Shown: positions 1 to 10,360 of the stretch, in pieces | Layout: every line of letters begins with the position of its first letter | Numbering within the stretch: position 1 is the stretch's first letter | Source: Arthrobacter sp. Alg241-R88 | Lineage (GTDB): Bacteria > Actinomycetota > Actinomycetes > Actinomycetales > Micrococcaceae | Direction: 5' to 3' | Length of the DNA: 64,000 nucleotides | Assembly (NCBI RefSeq): GCF_900537115.1 | Contig: NZ_UNRG01000002.1 | Coordinates: 62,591-126,590, forward strand | Notes under the pieces: generated by a model | The model's database searches: none | What the model saw: the letters and a program-made list of their open reading frames with translations, nothing else | Told to the model about the DNA's origin: nothing | Translations under genes and position numbers: made by a program

Positions 1-726
1 TCGGTCCTTGGATATTCCGCGGAAGGCCGCGGGGACGCTGCCGTACAAGCACTTAACGCCGACACCAATGCCGGGGGCCATCCCGAATTCGACCTCCAGC
101 TGCCGGACGGCGAAACCGGCCTCCACGTCAGCAGCCGCCTCATCGGCGCGCACCATGTAGGCAACCTCCTGGCCGCCGCAGCCGCAGCGTGGGCTGCGGG
201 GGTGCCCGGACAGGCCATAGCCAACTCCCTCAGCAGCCAGACTGCCGCCAGCCGGTGGCGCATGGAGCGCACTGAGCGGGCAGACGGCGTCACCATCATC
301 AACGATGCCTACAACGCCAACCCCGAATCCATGCGTGCCGCCCTGCGGACACTGGCGGACCTGGGCCGTGGCAGGCGTACCTGGGCCGTGCTGGGAGCAA
401 TGCTGGAACTCGGCGAGGACTCCATCAGGGAACATACCGCCGTGGGCACCCAGGTGGTCCGGCTCAACATATCCCGCCTGCTGGTGGTGGGCAGGGAAGC
501 CCGGGCGCTGTATGTGTCAGCGGTTCAGGAGGGCTCCTGGGGCGATGAATGCCTCTTCGCGGAAACAGTGGAAGAGGCCTACGAACTGCTGGACTCCGAA
601 CTCCAGCCAGGGGACCTGGTGCTGTTCAAGTCCTCGAACAGCGTGGGACTTCGCCATTTGGGCGATCGGATAGCATTACCCCGACAAACCCCGCAACCCG
701 CCGATGAAAGGAGCACTCTGCTGTGA
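1..726 (+). CDS. murF: UDP-N-acetylmuramoyl-tripeptide--D-alanyl-D-alanine ligase, 3' part
   Basis: MurF adds D-Ala-D-Ala to UDP-MurNAc-tripeptide in the cytoplasm, the last nucleotide-level step of peptidoglycan precursor synthesis. The reading frame is open from the first base, so the N-terminal part, including the ATP P-loop, lies outside the window; 241 residues are visible. The visible part carries the Mur-ligase central-to-C-terminal elements: [12 protein letters not shown] near residue 50, the [11 protein letters not shown] motif near residue 101 and the GAMLELG segment that follows. The stop codon overlaps the GTG start of mraY by four bases (GTGA), pointing to translational coupling in the dcw operon. 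The identification is firm from motifs and position. Confidence 0.95.
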   Translation, partial: SVLGYSAEGRGDAAVQALNADTNAGGHPEFDLQLPDGETGLHVSSRLIGAHHVGNLLAAAAAAWAAGVPGQAIANSLSSQTAASRWRMERTERADGVTIINDAYNANPESMRAALRTLADLGRGRRTWAVLGAMLELGEDSIREHTAVGTQVVRLNISRLLVVGREARALYVSAVQEGSWGDECLFAETVEEAYELLDSELQPGDLVLFKSSNSVGLRHLGDRIALPRQTPQPADERSTLL

Positions 727-1832
727 TTGCACTTTTGATCGGCGCCGGCCTGGCACTCTTATTCGCCCTGGTGGGGACGCCGCTCTTTATCCGGCTGCTG
801 GTCCGCCGCGGCTATGGCCAGTTCATCAGGGACGATGGTCCCACCTCGCACCACACAAAACGCGGCACGCCCACCATGGGCGGGACAGTGGTGGTGACGG
901 CGGTACTGCTGAGCTACGGCCTCACCCACCTGATCATGCTGATGGTGAACCCGGACTCTCCGGGCCCCTCCGCTTCCGCCCTCATCCTGCTGTTCCTTAT
1001 GGTGGGAATGGGCCTGGTGGGATTCCTGGACGATTTCATCAAGATCTCCAGGCAGCGCAGCCTCGGCCTGAACGCCAAGGCAAAACTGATCCTGCAGGCA
1101 GCGGTAGGCATCATCTTCGCGGTCCTTGCCCTGAACTTTCCCAACGGGGCCGGCGTCACGCCGGCCTCCACTAAAATTTCCCTGGTCCGTGACCTGCCCT
1201 GGCTGGACCTTGCCTTCGGCGGAACTGTCCTCGGGGCCATCCTCTTTGTGGTCTGGTCCAACCTGATTGTCACCGCCGCAACCAACGGCGTGAACCTGAC
1301 CGATGGCCTCGACGGCCTCGCCGCAGGTGCCTCTGTGATGGTGTTCGGTGCCTACACGCTGATGGGAATCTGGCAGAGCAACCAGGCCTGCGGCTCACCC
1401 CGCGAGGCCGGCAGCGGTTGCTATTCCGTCCGTGATCCCCTCGACCTCGCGCTGCTGGCAGCCATCATGAGCGCCGCGCTGGTGGGCTTCCTGTGGTGGA
1501 ACACTTCGCCGGCCAAGATCTTTATGGGCGACACCGGTTCGCTGGCCATTGGCGGCGCCATCGCCGGTTTCGCCATCCTGTCCCGGACCGAACTGCTGCT
1601 GGGCATCATCGGCGGACTGTTCGTCCTGATCACCCTGTCCGTCATCATCCAGGTGGGCTACTTCAAAGCCACCGGCGGTAAGCGTGTCTTTAAGATGGCC
1701 CCACTGCAGCACCACTTCGAACTGCAGGGCTGGGCGGAAGTGACAGTGGTGGTCCGGTTCTGGATCCTGGGCGGGCTCTTCGTCGCCGTCGGGCTCGGCA
1801 TTTTCTACGCTGAATGGGTTGTGCTCCTGTGA
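723..1832 (+). CDS. mraY: Phospho-N-acetylmuramoyl-pentapeptide transferase
   Basis: MraY transfers phospho-MurNAc-pentapeptide to undecaprenyl phosphate, giving lipid I at the cytoplasmic membrane. The 369-residue protein is the usual length and is strongly hydrophobic with about ten helices. Family motifs are all present: the Asp pair in FLDDFIK (D103, D104), the [13 protein letters not shown] loop (188-200), the FMGDTGS loop with D270, and the cytoplasmic PLQHHFE histidine motif (H330, H331). It starts with GTG inside the murF stop. A short insertion with two cysteines between residues 220 and 235 is less conserved. It is part of the murF-mraY-murD chain. Confidence 0.97.
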   Translation: MIALLIGAGLALLFALVGTPLFIRLLVRRGYGQFIRDDGPTSHHTKRGTPTMGGTVVVTAVLLSYGLTHLIMLMVNPDSPGPSASALILLFLMVGMGLVGFLDDFIKISRQRSLGLNAKAKLILQAAVGIIFAVLALNFPNGAGVTPASTKISLVRDLPWLDLAFGGTVLGAILFVVWSNLIVTAATNGVNLTDGLDGLAAGASVMVFGAYTLMGIWQSNQACGSPREAGSGCYSVRDPLDLALLAAIMSAALVGFLWWNTSPAKIFMGDTGSLAIGGAIAGFAILSRTELLLGIIGGLFVLITLSVIIQVGYFKATGGKRVFKMAPLQHHFELQGWAEVTVVVRFWILGGLFVAVGLGIFYAEWVVLL

Positions 1833-3391
1833 CCGTTTCCTCCCGCCTCAAGAACCTCACCAGCTGGGACTCAGACTGGTCCGGACTCCGGGTAGCCGTG
1901 ACCGGCATTGGCGTCTCCGGTTTCGCGGCGGCCGACACCCTCATCGAACTGGGTGCCCGCGTGGTGGTGGTGGATGCCGCCACCAGCGCGACGGCCAAGG
2001 CTCACGCAGAAACCCTCAAAATCGTAGGTGCAGCCGATGTGCTGCTCGGCGAGGAGGCAGTTACCCGCATTCCCAGGATCGATGGCGAACTTCCCGAACT
2101 CATCGTGACCTCACCGGGGTGGCGCCCGGACCAGGCCCTCCTGGCAGCCGCCGCCAGGGCGCACATCCCGGTGTGGGGCGACGTCGAACTGGCCTGGCGC
2201 GTACGCGTGCGGGAAGGCCGCAAGACGGCGGATTGGCTCGCCATCACGGGAACGAACGGTAAGACAACCACTGTGGGCCTCACCGAATCCATGCTGCGCG
2301 CTGCCGGGCTGAAGGCCATCGCCGTCGGCAACGTTGGCACCCCTATCCTGGACGCCCTCCGCGATCCTGTGGAGTACGACGTCTTCGCCGTCGAACTCTC
2401 GAGCTTCCAGCTCCACTGGGCGGAGTCGCTCTCGCCCGTGGCCAGCGTCTGCCTGAACGTGGCCGAGGACCATGTTGACTGGCACGGCTCCTACGATTCC
2501 TACCTCGCCGACAAGGCGAAGGTCTATGAGCAGACCCAAAAGGCCTGCATTTACAACGCCGAGCAAATTGAAACTGAACGCATGGTGGAAAATGCCGACG
2601 TGATGGAGGGCTGCCGCGCCGTCGGTTTCACCACTGTCACCCCGGCCATCAGCATGCTCGGCGTGGTGGAGGGACTGCTCGTGGACCGGGCGTTCATCGC
2701 CGAACGCAAGGACAGTGCGGCGGAGCTCGCTTCGATGAGCGACCTGGGGGCCTTTGCGCCGCGCCACATGGTGGCCAACGCCCTGGCCGCCGCCGGTCTG
2801 GTACGCGCCTACGGGGTCGAGGCGAAGGCCGTGCGCCAGGGCATCCAGGACTACATCCCCGGTGACCACCGCATCCAGCCCGTAGCCCGCCAAGATGGTG
2901 TGCTGTGGGTAAACGACTCCAAAGCCACGAACCCCCATGCGGCGGCAGCCTCGCTGGCTACGTTCAGCAACGTCATTTGGATCGCCGGGGGCCTCTCCAA
3001 GGGAGTGACCTACGACGACCTGGTCCGGGAGCACGTCCAGCGGCTCAAGGCCGTGGTCCTCATCGGAAGCGACACCTCGGCGCTCATGGAGGCCCTCCAG
3101 CGACACGCACCGGATGTCCCCGTGATCATCCCGGGGACGGGTGAAACTGAAGAGGTGCAGACTGCCGAAGCGGCTGGCGCCGTCCAAACCGGCACTTCCG
3201 TGCCCGGTGAAACGGTGATGGCCAGAGCCGTGGCGTCAGCAGCACAGCTCGCCGAGTCCGGCGATACTGTGCTGATGGCTCCGGCAGCTGCTTCCATGGA
3301 TCAGTTCTCTTCCTATGCTCACCGTGGTGACACTTTCATCGAAGCTGTCCGCGAGCTGGTGGAAGGGCAGGCCCAGACCGGCGAGGAGTAA
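1829..3391 (+). CDS. murD: UDP-N-acetylmuramoyl-L-alanine--D-glutamate ligase
   Basis: MurD adds D-glutamate to UDP-MurNAc-L-Ala in the cytoplasm. The N-terminal Rossmann-like domain begins with the [10 protein letters not shown] glycine motif, the central ATPase domain has the P-loop GTNGKTTT (about residues 141-148), and the C-terminal domain carries [10 protein letters not shown]. At 520 residues it is longer than the Escherichia coli enzyme, mainly through a Glu/Thr/Ala-rich insertion near residues 435-455. I chose the GTG at 1829, which overlaps the mraY stop by four bases exactly as mraY overlaps murF; an ATG at 1814 would add five residues. It lies two bases upstream of ftsW. Confidence 0.95.
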   Translation: MTVSSRLKNLTSWDSDWSGLRVAVTGIGVSGFAAADTLIELGARVVVVDAATSATAKAHAETLKIVGAADVLLGEEAVTRIPRIDGELPELIVTSPGWRPDQALLAAAARAHIPVWGDVELAWRVRVREGRKTADWLAITGTNGKTTTVGLTESMLRAAGLKAIAVGNVGTPILDALRDPVEYDVFAVELSSFQLHWAESLSPVASVCLNVAEDHVDWHGSYDSYLADKAKVYEQTQKACIYNAEQIETERMVENADVMEGCRAVGFTTVTPAISMLGVVEGLLVDRAFIAERKDSAAELASMSDLGAFAPRHMVANALAAAGLVRAYGVEAKAVRQGIQDYIPGDHRIQPVARQDGVLWVNDSKATNPHAAAASLATFSNVIWIAGGLSKGVTYDDLVREHVQRLKAVVLIGSDTSALMEALQRHAPDVPVIIPGTGETEEVQTAEAAGAVQTGTSVPGETVMARAVASAAQLAESGDTVLMAPAAASMDQFSSYAHRGDTFIEAVRELVEGQAQTGEE

Positions 3392-3393
3392 CA

Positions 3394-4752
3394 ATGGTCA
3401 GCACGCCAACGCGCCCGCAGCCAGCCAAACAGCAGCCACATAAGCAGCAGGCCGGCAAGCCACGCCCCGGCTCCTCGGCAACGGCCGGCGCGCGCCAGTC
3501 AGCGGCGACCGCCCGTCTCCGGACCGTCTACCGCCGGTTCTGGTCTGCACTGGAGGGGACCGGGACCTCGCGGAACGGCTCCACGTACTACCTCATCCTG
3601 GGATCCACCCTGGCATTGACGGCCATCGGCATCATGATGGTGCTCTCGGCCTCCAGTGTTGAATCCATTGCTGCCGGAAAATCGCCGTACGGCGACGCCC
3701 TGAAGCAAGGAATGTTTGCTGCCATCGGCATCTTCACCATGTTTGTGCTGTCCCGGATCAATGTCACCTGGCTTAAGCGGCTCGCCTGGCCGGCGATCGG
3801 GGCCGCGGTGGTCCTGCTTGCCCTGGTGCAGGTGGTCGGCGACGAAGTCAACGGCAACAAAAACTGGATTGACCTCGGTGGCATCACCTTCCAGCCGTCG
3901 GAGGCATCAAAACTTGCCTTGGCGCTCTGGATGGCCACAGTCCTGGCCATGAAGGGAAAGCTGCTCAGCCGGGCAGTGCATGTGTTCGTCCCGGCCGTCC
4001 CGATGGCCATCATTATCGTTGGCCTGGTCCTGGTGGGAAACGACCTCGGCACCGCCATGATCATCATGATGATCACGGCTGCCGCACTATTCTTTGCCGG
4101 TGCACCTCTCTATCTCTTCGGCATCGCAGGTCTTGCGGCTGCCGCCGGAACGGCTGTTATGGCGGTGACCAGTTCAAACCGCATGTGCCGCATCACGTCC
4201 TGGTGGACAGGTGAGTCCTGCGCCAATGGCATCGATGCCAACTACCAGGCAACCAACGGGCTCTACGGCCTGGCCTCCGGCGGCTGGTTCGGGGTGGGCC
4301 TGGGGCAAAGCCGGCAGAAATACAGCTGGATCCCTGAAGCCCACAACGACTTCATCTTCGCCATCATCGGCGAGGAACTCGGACTGGTGGGCACCGTCGT
4401 CGTCCTCATCCTCTTCGCCATCCTCGGTGCAGCCATCTACCGGGTGGTGGTGGCACAGGAAGGCATGTTCCACCGGGTGCTTGCCGGCACCATCATGGTG
4501 TGGCTGCTCGGCCAGGCAACGGTGAACATGTCGGTGGTGACCGGGCTGATGCCCGTCATCGGCGTACCGCTGCCCTTCATTTCCTACGGCGGGTCCGCCC
4601 TGCTGATGTCCCTTTGCGCCATCGGAGTGGTGCTCTCCCTGGCCCGCGAGCAGATGGCCCCGGCGATCCGGCCCAAACGGATGCTGAAGTTCAAGACCAA
4701 GCAGGCCCGCGCCACGGCGCCCAAGAAGAAGACTGCAAGAAAGCGTGCCTAA
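3394..4752 (+). CDS. ftsW: SEDS-family lipid II polymerase/cell division protein
   Basis: FtsW is the septal peptidoglycan glycosyltransferase of the SEDS family and works with a class B penicillin-binding protein at the division site. The 452-residue protein has a basic, Gln/Pro-rich cytoplasmic tail of about 65 residues, then roughly ten transmembrane helices. Visible SEDS signatures are the [24 protein letters not shown] segment (shortened: GLGQS...[10 protein letters not shown]) and the C-terminal [11 protein letters not shown] motif. The C-terminus is Lys/Arg-rich, as in other actinobacterial FtsW. Its position between murD and murG separates it from RodA paralogues. It overlaps or abuts both neighbours, so it is operonic. 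Confidence 0.95.
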   Translation: MVSTPTRPQPAKQQPHKQQAGKPRPGSSATAGARQSAATARLRTVYRRFWSALEGTGTSRNGSTYYLILGSTLALTAIGIMMVLSASSVESIAAGKSPYGDALKQGMFAAIGIFTMFVLSRINVTWLKRLAWPAIGAAVVLLALVQVVGDEVNGNKNWIDLGGITFQPSEASKLALALWMATVLAMKGKLLSRAVHVFVPAVPMAIIIVGLVLVGNDLGTAMIIMMITAAALFFAGAPLYLFGIAGLAAAAGTAVMAVTSSNRMCRITSWWTGESCANGIDANYQATNGLYGLASGGWFGVGLGQSRQKYSWIPEAHNDFIFAIIGEELGLVGTVVVLILFAILGAAIYRVVVAQEGMFHRVLAGTIMVWLLGQATVNMSVVTGLMPVIGVPLPFISYGGSALLMSLCAIGVVLSLAREQMAPAIRPKRMLKFKTKQARATAPKKKTARKRA

Positions 4753-4759
4753 GCCCCAT

Positions 4760-5860
4760 ATGACGTCCCAGAATCCCTCCATTGTCCTGGCGGGCGGCGG
4801 AACCGCCGGCCACATCAGTCCACTCCTCGCCATCGCGGCTGCCGTCCGCACGGCAGCGCCAGGCGCCGCCATCCTCGCGGTGGGAACACCGGCAGGAATG
4901 GAAACGCGCCTGGTTCCCGCCGCCGGTGTTGAGCTGGCGACGATTGACCGCGTGCCCTTCCCAAGAAAACCTTCCGCGGACCTCCTTCGCCTCCCTGGCC
5001 GGCTCGGCGGCGCCGTACGGCAGGCAGGCGCCATCCTGGACAAGGCCGGCGCGGACGTCGTGGTGGGCGTGGGCGGTTACGTGTGCACGCCGATGTACCT
5101 CGCCGCACGGAAACGCGGTATCCCCATCGTGATCCATGAGGCCAACATCCGGCCCGGCCTGGCGAACAGGGTGGGCGCCCTGTTCACGAAGCGCGTGGCA
5201 GTGGCATTCGACACCACCCCGCTGAAGGGCGCCCTGCACGTGGGCATGCCCATGCGCACTGAAATCTCGCACCTCGACCGGACGGCCGCCCGCACCGCAG
5301 CCCGGGAGGCGCTGGGATTGGATGCCGCCAAGCCCACACTGATCGTCACCGGCGGTTCGTCCGGCGCGCAGAGCATCAACCGGACCATCGCCGCCTCCCT
5401 CGGGCAGCTGGCCGACGCCGGCATCCAGACCCTGCACATCACCGGGCGGGGCAAGTCAATCCTGGACGACGGCGGCAAGCCGCTCGCCGCCGACGGCTAT
5501 CGGCAGGTGGAGTACATCGACGGGATGGAGCTGGCTTACGCTGCGGCCGATGTGCTGCTGGCCCGTTCCGGTGCGGCGACGGTATGCGAGATTGCCGCCG
5601 TCGGTGTGCCGGCCGTCCTGGTCCCGCTGCCCATCGGCAACGGGGAACAGGCGCTCAATGCGGCGGGGCTCGTTGCCGCCGGCGGCGCCGTGCTCGTTGC
5701 CGACCGGGACTTCACGTCCGGGTGGGTGGGCAGCGAACTCATCCCCCTCGTCACCGACGAGTCCCGCCTCGCCACCATGGCAGCCAATTCATACCGGCTT
5801 GGCATCCGAAACGCCGACCAGCGCATGGCTGGTCTTGTCCTGGAAGCGGTATCCGCATGA
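4760..5860 (+). CDS. murG: UDP-N-acetylglucosamine--N-acetylmuramyl-(pentapeptide) pyrophosphoryl-undecaprenol GlcNAc transferase
   Basis: MurG adds GlcNAc to lipid I to form lipid II on the inner face of the membrane. The N-terminal glycine loop GGGTAGHI (about 11-18), [12 protein letters not shown] near residue 122 and the acceptor/donor loop [10 protein letters not shown] mark a GT28 fold enzyme. The UDP-GlcNAc site segment [21 protein letters not shown] is recognisable as RSGA..CE...GVP. The length of 366 residues is normal. I use the ATG at 4760; a GTG at 4745 would overlap the ftsW stop and add five residues. The stop overlaps the murC ATG (ATGA). Confidence 0.95.
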   Translation: MTSQNPSIVLAGGGTAGHISPLLAIAAAVRTAAPGAAILAVGTPAGMETRLVPAAGVELATIDRVPFPRKPSADLLRLPGRLGGAVRQAGAILDKAGADVVVGVGGYVCTPMYLAARKRGIPIVIHEANIRPGLANRVGALFTKRVAVAFDTTPLKGALHVGMPMRTEISHLDRTAARTAAREALGLDAAKPTLIVTGGSSGAQSINRTIAASLGQLADAGIQTLHITGRGKSILDDGGKPLAADGYRQVEYIDGMELAYAAADVLLARSGAATVCEIAAVGVPAVLVPLPIGNGEQALNAAGLVAAGGAVLVADRDFTSGWVGSELIPLVTDESRLATMAANSYRLGIRNADQRMAGLVLEAVSA

Positions 5861-7233
5861 GTTCCGTCAGTAACCCTGGCCTTGCCGCCTTGGGGAAGGT
5901 CCACTTCGTCGGCGTCGGCGGCGTGGGCATGTCCGCCGTCGCTCGGATCATGGTGGCCCGCGGTGTACCCGTGAGCGGCTCGGACGCCAAGGACCTTCCC
6001 GTTATGGCCGACCTTGCCGCTGCCGGTGCACGCATCGCCGTTGGATATGACGCAGCCAACATGGCGGATGCACAGACCGTGGTGGCCGGTTCCGCCATCC
6101 GGGCGGACAACCCGGAAGTGATGGCAGCAAGGGAAGCAGGTGTGCCGGTGCTGCACCGCTCCGAAGCACTGGCCGCAACCATGGGGGAGGACGTGGTGGT
6201 GACCGTGGCCGGGACACACGGCAAGTCCACCACTACATCAATGGTCGCTGTCCTGTTGCAGGGTGCCGGCCTGGACCCCTCTTTTGCCATCGGCGCCAAT
6301 GTTCCGGCCCTTGGCGTCAATGCAGCGTCGGGAACATCAGGGATTTTTGTGGCCGAGGCAGACGAATCGGACGGGTCCTTCCTGAACTACCGGCCCAGCA
6401 TCGCGGTGGTGACCAATGTGGAACCGGACCATCTGGACTACTACGGCACTGCGGAGGCAGTCTATGAATCCTTTGACCGCTTCACCGCCCTGCTGCCGGC
6501 TGACGGCGTGCTGATCGCCTGCGCCGATGATGCCGGGGCACTGGCCCTCGCAGAGCGGACCCGGGCCCGGGGCAACACCCGCGTGGTGCTCTACGGGACA
6601 GGCGCTGGGGCGGACTTGGTGCTGCACGACGGCGGCCCCGGAGACGTTGCGGTGTCCACGCCGGCCGGCAGCTTCCAACTCGAACTCCAGGTACCCGGCC
6701 GGCACAACGCCCTCAACGCCGCGGCCGCCTTTGCCGTGGCCCTTGAACTGGGCGTCGAAGCTGCAGTGGCTGCCGGTGCCCTGGCACAGTTCTCAGGGGC
6801 TTCACGGCGCTTCGAGCTGAAGGGGCAGGCACGGGGCGTGCGGGTCTTCGACGACTACGCCCACCACCCCACGGAAGTCCGGGCAGCCCTCGCCGCAGCC
6901 CGGTCCGTAGCCGGCAGCCACAAGGTGCATGTCCTGTTCCAGCCGCACCTGTTCTCGCGGACCAGGGAATTCGCCCGTGAATTCGCGGAGGCCCTGAACC
7001 TCGCCGATACTGCCTGGGTGCTGGATATCTACCCCGCCCGTGAGGATCCGATTCCCGGCGTCACAAGCCACCTCATCGCTGACCACCTGGACGACGGCGG
7101 GCGGCTGGTCCGCGCCGCGGATGCCGTGGCTGCCCTCGCCTCCGCCGCCGGCGACGGGGACATCGTCCTCACGGCTGGCGCTGGTGATGTGACGGCATAC
7201 GGTCCGCAGATCGTCGAGGCCCTGGGTGCCTAG
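5857..7233 (+). CDS. murC: UDP-N-acetylmuramate--L-alanine ligase
   Basis: MurC attaches L-alanine to UDP-MurNAc, the first step of stem peptide assembly. The protein has 458 residues, with the N-terminal nucleotide motif [12 protein letters not shown] (16-27), the ATP P-loop GTHGKSTTT (119-127), the [10 protein letters not shown] metal/phosphate segment and the C-terminal [10 protein letters not shown] motif that is diagnostic for MurC. The frame is open for a further 273 bases upstream inside murG, but the ATG at 5857 overlapping the murG stop (ATGA) gives the normal family length. The stop lies within the first codons of ftsQ, which continues the tight operon. Confidence 0.96.
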   Translation: MSSVSNPGLAALGKVHFVGVGGVGMSAVARIMVARGVPVSGSDAKDLPVMADLAAAGARIAVGYDAANMADAQTVVAGSAIRADNPEVMAAREAGVPVLHRSEALAATMGEDVVVTVAGTHGKSTTTSMVAVLLQGAGLDPSFAIGANVPALGVNAASGTSGIFVAEADESDGSFLNYRPSIAVVTNVEPDHLDYYGTAEAVYESFDRFTALLPADGVLIACADDAGALALAERTRARGNTRVVLYGTGAGADLVLHDGGPGDVAVSTPAGSFQLELQVPGRHNALNAAAAFAVALELGVEAAVAAGALAQFSGASRRFELKGQARGVRVFDDYAHHPTEVRAALAAARSVAGSHKVHVLFQPHLFSRTREFAREFAEALNLADTAWVLDIYPAREDPIPGVTSHLIADHLDDGGRLVRAADAVAALASAAGDGDIVLTAGAGDVTAYGPQIVEALGA

Positions 7234-8242
7234 CTCCCGCCGCCCCACGTACGCTTCCACCGGCAGGCGTCCTGCCGCTGGGAACACTGCCGCTGGAAAC
7301 ACCACCGCTGGAAACACTCCCGCGGGCAGCACTTCCGGCCGGAACCAGCGCCCGGGCACCGCCAGCCGGGATGCGGGCAACGGCCCTGACGTCATTTCGG
7401 CCTCCCGGCCGGTAGCCGACCCCGCTCCGCAGTCGCCCAAAGAGGCGAAGAAAACCAGGTTCGCGGGCCGAAAGAAGGAAAACCCCGCGGAAAGCTCCAC
7501 TGCTTCCGGGGGCCCAGCCGGCAATGTCCTGGCGTTTCCGGAACCCAAGGGCAAGCGGCGTAAACGGAAAGTACTGGCCGTGGCAGGCACCCTGGTTGCG
7601 GCCGTGGCCGCGCTGCTGGCCGCGGCGGTCTTTTCCCCGGTACTTGCCGTGAATACGATCTCAGTTTCCGGGACCCGCCTGCTGACGCCTGCCCAGGTGC
7701 AGACTGCGCTGGAACCCCTGCGCGGGAAGCCCCTGCCCCAAATCACGGATGAGGAAGTCGGGCGCCTTCTTGAACCGCTGGTCCAGGTCAAGTCCGTCTC
7801 CGCTGAAGCACGCCCGCCGTCGGCCCTGGCGGTAGAGGTTCGCGAACGCGTGCCCGTGGCGCTGGTCAAGCAGGGGGAGCAGTACCAGCTGGTCGACGTC
7901 GAGGGCATCCAGCTGGCAGCTACCGACGACCCGTCGTCCGTCTCGCTGCCGGTGATCGACGGCGGTGCCGGCACCATCGGCAAGGAGCTCTTCCGCGCCA
8001 CGGCAGAGGTGCTGGGCGCCCTTCCGGCAGATGTGCTCGCGAAGCTGTCCAACGCGTCAGCACAGTCAGTGGACGCGGTGGAACTCAAACTTGTGGACGG
8101 CCAGACCATCATCTGGGGCAACGCGGGGGAGAAGGAACTCAAGGCCAAAGTACTGGCCGCCCTCCTCAAGGTCCCGGCGGATCCCAAAAACCCGGTTAAG
8201 GTGTACGACGTGAGCGTTCCCCGGCACCCGGTGACCCGCTGA
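7226..8242 (+). CDS. ftsQ: Cell division protein FtsQ (POTRA domain, single-pass)
   Basis: FtsQ is a bitopic divisome protein that recruits FtsB and FtsL at midcell. Of 338 residues, the first 115 form a long, low-complexity cytoplasmic tail; a transmembrane helix lies at about 116-140; a POTRA domain follows (about 142-215, starting NTISVSGTRLLTPAQV), then the FtsQ/DivIB domain to the C-terminus. The tail contains four in-frame 15-bp repeats that encode AGNTx pentapeptides (residues 18-37). The GTG start at 7226 overlaps murC by eight bases. The sequence is divergent, as usual for FtsQ, but topology and the murC-ftsQ-ftsZ context make it secure. Confidence 0.93.
   Translation: MPSSRRPTYASTGRRPAAGNTAAGNTTAGNTPAGSTSGRNQRPGTASRDAGNGPDVISASRPVADPAPQSPKEAKKTRFAGRKKENPAESSTASGGPAGNVLAFPEPKGKRRKRKVLAVAGTLVAAVAALLAAAVFSPVLAVNTISVSGTRLLTPAQVQTALEPLRGKPLPQITDEEVGRLLEPLVQVKSVSAEARPPSALAVEVRERVPVALVKQGEQYQLVDVEGIQLAATDDPSSVSLPVIDGGAGTIGKELFRATAEVLGALPADVLAKLSNASAQSVDAVELKLVDGQTIIWGNAGEKELKAKVLAALLKVPADPKNPVKVYDVSVPRHPVTR
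7277..7336 (+). repeat. Four tandem 15-bp units inside ftsQ
   Basis: Units start at 7277, 7292, 7307 and 7322, each 15 bases and in frame. They encode AGNTA, AGNTT, AGNTP and AGSTS in the cytoplasmic tail of FtsQ. Units 2 and 3 differ at only two bases; unit 4 is more diverged. Confidence 0.85.
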
Positions 8243-8342
8243 CACGCTTTCTTTTCGGTATTAATCCGACACGCGGAGCCGGTTATTGAATGTGTGAACC
8301 AGAGGAAATACCGTCACAGACATGAGTTACTTGACATAACTA

Positions 8343-8363
8343 TAACCTTCAACTCGAAGGTTA
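8343..8363. promoter_or_regulatory. Inverted repeat upstream of ftsZ
   Basis: A perfect 8-bp inverted repeat, TAACCTTC-N5-GAAGGTTA, followed directly by another AAGGTT. It lies 64 bases before the ftsZ GTG, and a TTGACA hexamer (8331-8336) lies just upstream, but no -10 at normal spacing goes with it. It is the only strong dyad in the 184-base gap between ftsQ and ftsZ, so an operator is plausible. The binding factor is unknown. Confidence 0.45.
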
Positions 8364-8426
8364 AGGTTGCAGGCACTAAGCTCTTCATCAGATTTCGCAA
8401 TAAGACACGAACAAGGGACACGTAAC

Positions 8427-9662
8427 GTGGCAGCTCCGCAGAATTACTTGGCCGTCATCAAAGTCGTCGGCATCGGCGGCGGTGGCGTGAACGCAGTCAA
8501 CCGCATGATCGAGGTCGGCCTCCGAGGTGTTGAATTTATCGCCATCAACACTGACGCCCAGGCCCTGCTGATGAGCGATGCCGACGTCAAGCTGGACGTA
8601 GGACGCGAGTTGACCCGTGGCCTCGGGGCGGGCGCGAACCCCGAGGTGGGCAAGCAGGCTGCAGAGGACCACGCAGACGAGATCGAGGAAGTGCTCCGCG
8701 GGGCCGACATGGTCTTCGTTACCGCAGGCGAAGGCGGTGGAACGGGTACCGGCGGCGCTCCCGTCGTCGCGCGCATTGCGCGGTCCCTCGGCGCCCTCAC
8801 CATCGGTGTGGTGACCCGCCCGTTCACGTTCGAGGGCCGGCGCCGTGCAGGTTCCGCTGAGGCCGGCATCGACGCCCTGCGCGACGAAGTGGACACGCTG
8901 ATCGTGATCCCGAACGACCGCCTCCTCTCCATCAGCGACCGCAACGTCTCAGTCCTGGACGCCTTCCGCTCCGCTGACCAGGTGCTGCTCTCCGGTGTCC
9001 AGGGCATCACCGACCTCATCACCACTCCGGGCCTGATCAACCTCGACTTCGCGGACGTCAAGTCCGTGATGCAGGGTGCGGGTTCCGCCCTTATGGGCAT
9101 CGGCTCCGCCCGGGGCGAGGACCGCGCAGTCAAGGCCGCAGAGCTCGCCATTGCCTCGCCGCTGCTGGAAGCCTCCATCGACGGAGCACACGGTGTGCTC
9201 CTGTCCATCCAGGGTGGTTCGGACCTCGGCCTGTTCGAGATCAACGAGGCCGCACGCCTGGTCCAGGAAGTGGCTCACCCGGAAGCGAATATCATCTTCG
9301 GTGCCGTCATCGACGACGCCCTCGGCGACGAAGCCCGCGTGACGGTCATCGCAGCCGGGTTCGACGACGTGAAGGCCACCTCGCCGTCCATGGACCAGTC
9401 CCAGCCCCAGGTTGCCCCCCAGCGGCCGGCCGCCGCCGTTGCCCCGGCACCCGCCCAGGCCCCTACCGCAGGCAACCACTCGATGAACGTCCAGCCGGTC
9501 CACGCAGGCGTCGGCGCAGCCGGCCTCAGCAACTGGGGGCAGCAGCGCCCCTCCGCTGTCCCCGCCGACTCAGGCTTCGACGTCGACCTCCCCTCCGTGG
9601 TGGAGCCGGACCTCACCGGCACCCACTCGGATGACCTGGATGTCCCCGATTTCCTGAAGTAG
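8427..9662 (+). CDS. ftsZ: Cell division GTPase FtsZ
   Basis: FtsZ is the tubulin homologue that polymerises into the Z ring. The protein has 411 residues: a GTPase domain with the tubulin signature GGGTGTGG (about 103-110), the T7-loop side [11 protein letters not shown], then a Pro/Ala/Gln-rich linker and the conserved C-terminal peptide DVPDFLK that binds SepF and other tethers. I start at GTG 8427 ([12 protein letters not shown]), preceded by AAGGGAC eight bases upstream; a longer frame beginning at 8367 lacks this signal. A 184-base gap separates it from ftsQ, so it probably has its own promoter. Confidence 0.97.
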   Translation: MAAPQNYLAVIKVVGIGGGGVNAVNRMIEVGLRGVEFIAINTDAQALLMSDADVKLDVGRELTRGLGAGANPEVGKQAAEDHADEIEEVLRGADMVFVTAGEGGGTGTGGAPVVARIARSLGALTIGVVTRPFTFEGRRRAGSAEAGIDALRDEVDTLIVIPNDRLLSISDRNVSVLDAFRSADQVLLSGVQGITDLITTPGLINLDFADVKSVMQGAGSALMGIGSARGEDRAVKAAELAIASPLLEASIDGAHGVLLSIQGGSDLGLFEINEAARLVQEVAHPEANIIFGAVIDDALGDEARVTVIAAGFDDVKATSPSMDQSQPQVAPQRPAAAVAPAPAQAPTAGNHSMNVQPVHAGVGAAGLSNWGQQRPSAVPADSGFDVDLPSVVEPDLTGTHSDDLDVPDFLK

Positions 9663-9670
9663 GCCCCGGC

Positions 9671-10360
9671 TTGTTCCACTGGCGTGCCGAAATCCGGCCT
9701 GGAGTGTCCATCGCCTTCACTGACGCTGCCGCCGGAAACCTGGCACTGCACGTGGGCGACGATCCTTCGGAGGTGGCCCGGCGCCGAGCGGACCTGGAAC
9801 AGACCATCGGCGTCGCCCCGCACCGCCTGCGGTTCATGAACCAGGTCCACGGCACCACCGTGGCAGTCATGGGCCGGGAAAGCCCCGCACCCGAGGCCGA
9901 CGCCATGGTTTCCCAGGGCCTTCCGCTGGCCGTGATGGTCGCCGACTGCATTCCTGTCCTGCTGGCAGGGGAGTCCGCGGAAGGGCCGGTCCTCGCTGCT
10001 GTTCATGCGGGCCGGCCCGGCCTGGCCAACGGTGTCATTCCAGCCGCGGTGGCCGGCATGGAGTCTCTCGGTGCCTCCGGCATCCGCGCCTGGCTGGGGC
10101 CGTCCATCTGCGGGAACTGCTACGAGGTGCCGGCCGGGCTGCAGGCCGAGGTGGCCGCGGCCGAGCCGGCAGCACGAAGTACGACGTCGTGGGGCACCCC
10201 TGGGCTGGATCTGCCGGCCGGTGCCCGGAGCCAGCTGGAGCGGTTGGGCGTCAGCGTGGAGTACTGCGGACCCTGCACGCTTGAGACGGACTCCCTCTTC
10301 TCCTACCGGCGGGACAAAAACACCGGACGCTTCGCCGGGGTGGTGTGGTGCCATGACTGA
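9671..10360 (+). CDS. pgeF: YfiH/PgeF-family (laccase-domain) protein
   Basis: This family, once called polyphenol oxidase or laccase-domain, includes PgeF, which prevents misincorporation into peptidoglycan precursors in E. coli. The 229-residue protein has the expected zinc/catalytic elements: NQVHG, VADCIPVLLA with its cysteine, and VHAG. The CNxF-type CYEVP segment is also present. The canonical HAGWRG reads HAGRPG here. It starts with TTG at 9671, nine bases after ftsZ, and overlaps yggS. Its constant place behind ftsZ in Gram-positive bacteria supports a cell-wall quality role, but the biochemical activity in this organism is inferred. Confidence 0.88.
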   Translation: MFHWRAEIRPGVSIAFTDAAAGNLALHVGDDPSEVARRRADLEQTIGVAPHRLRFMNQVHGTTVAVMGRESPAPEADAMVSQGLPLAVMVADCIPVLLAGESAEGPVLAAVHAGRPGLANGVIPAAVAGMESLGASGIRAWLGPSICGNCYEVPAGLQAEVAAAEPAARSTTSWGTPGLDLPAGARSQLERLGVSVEYCGPCTLETDSLFSYRRDKNTGRFAGVVWCHD

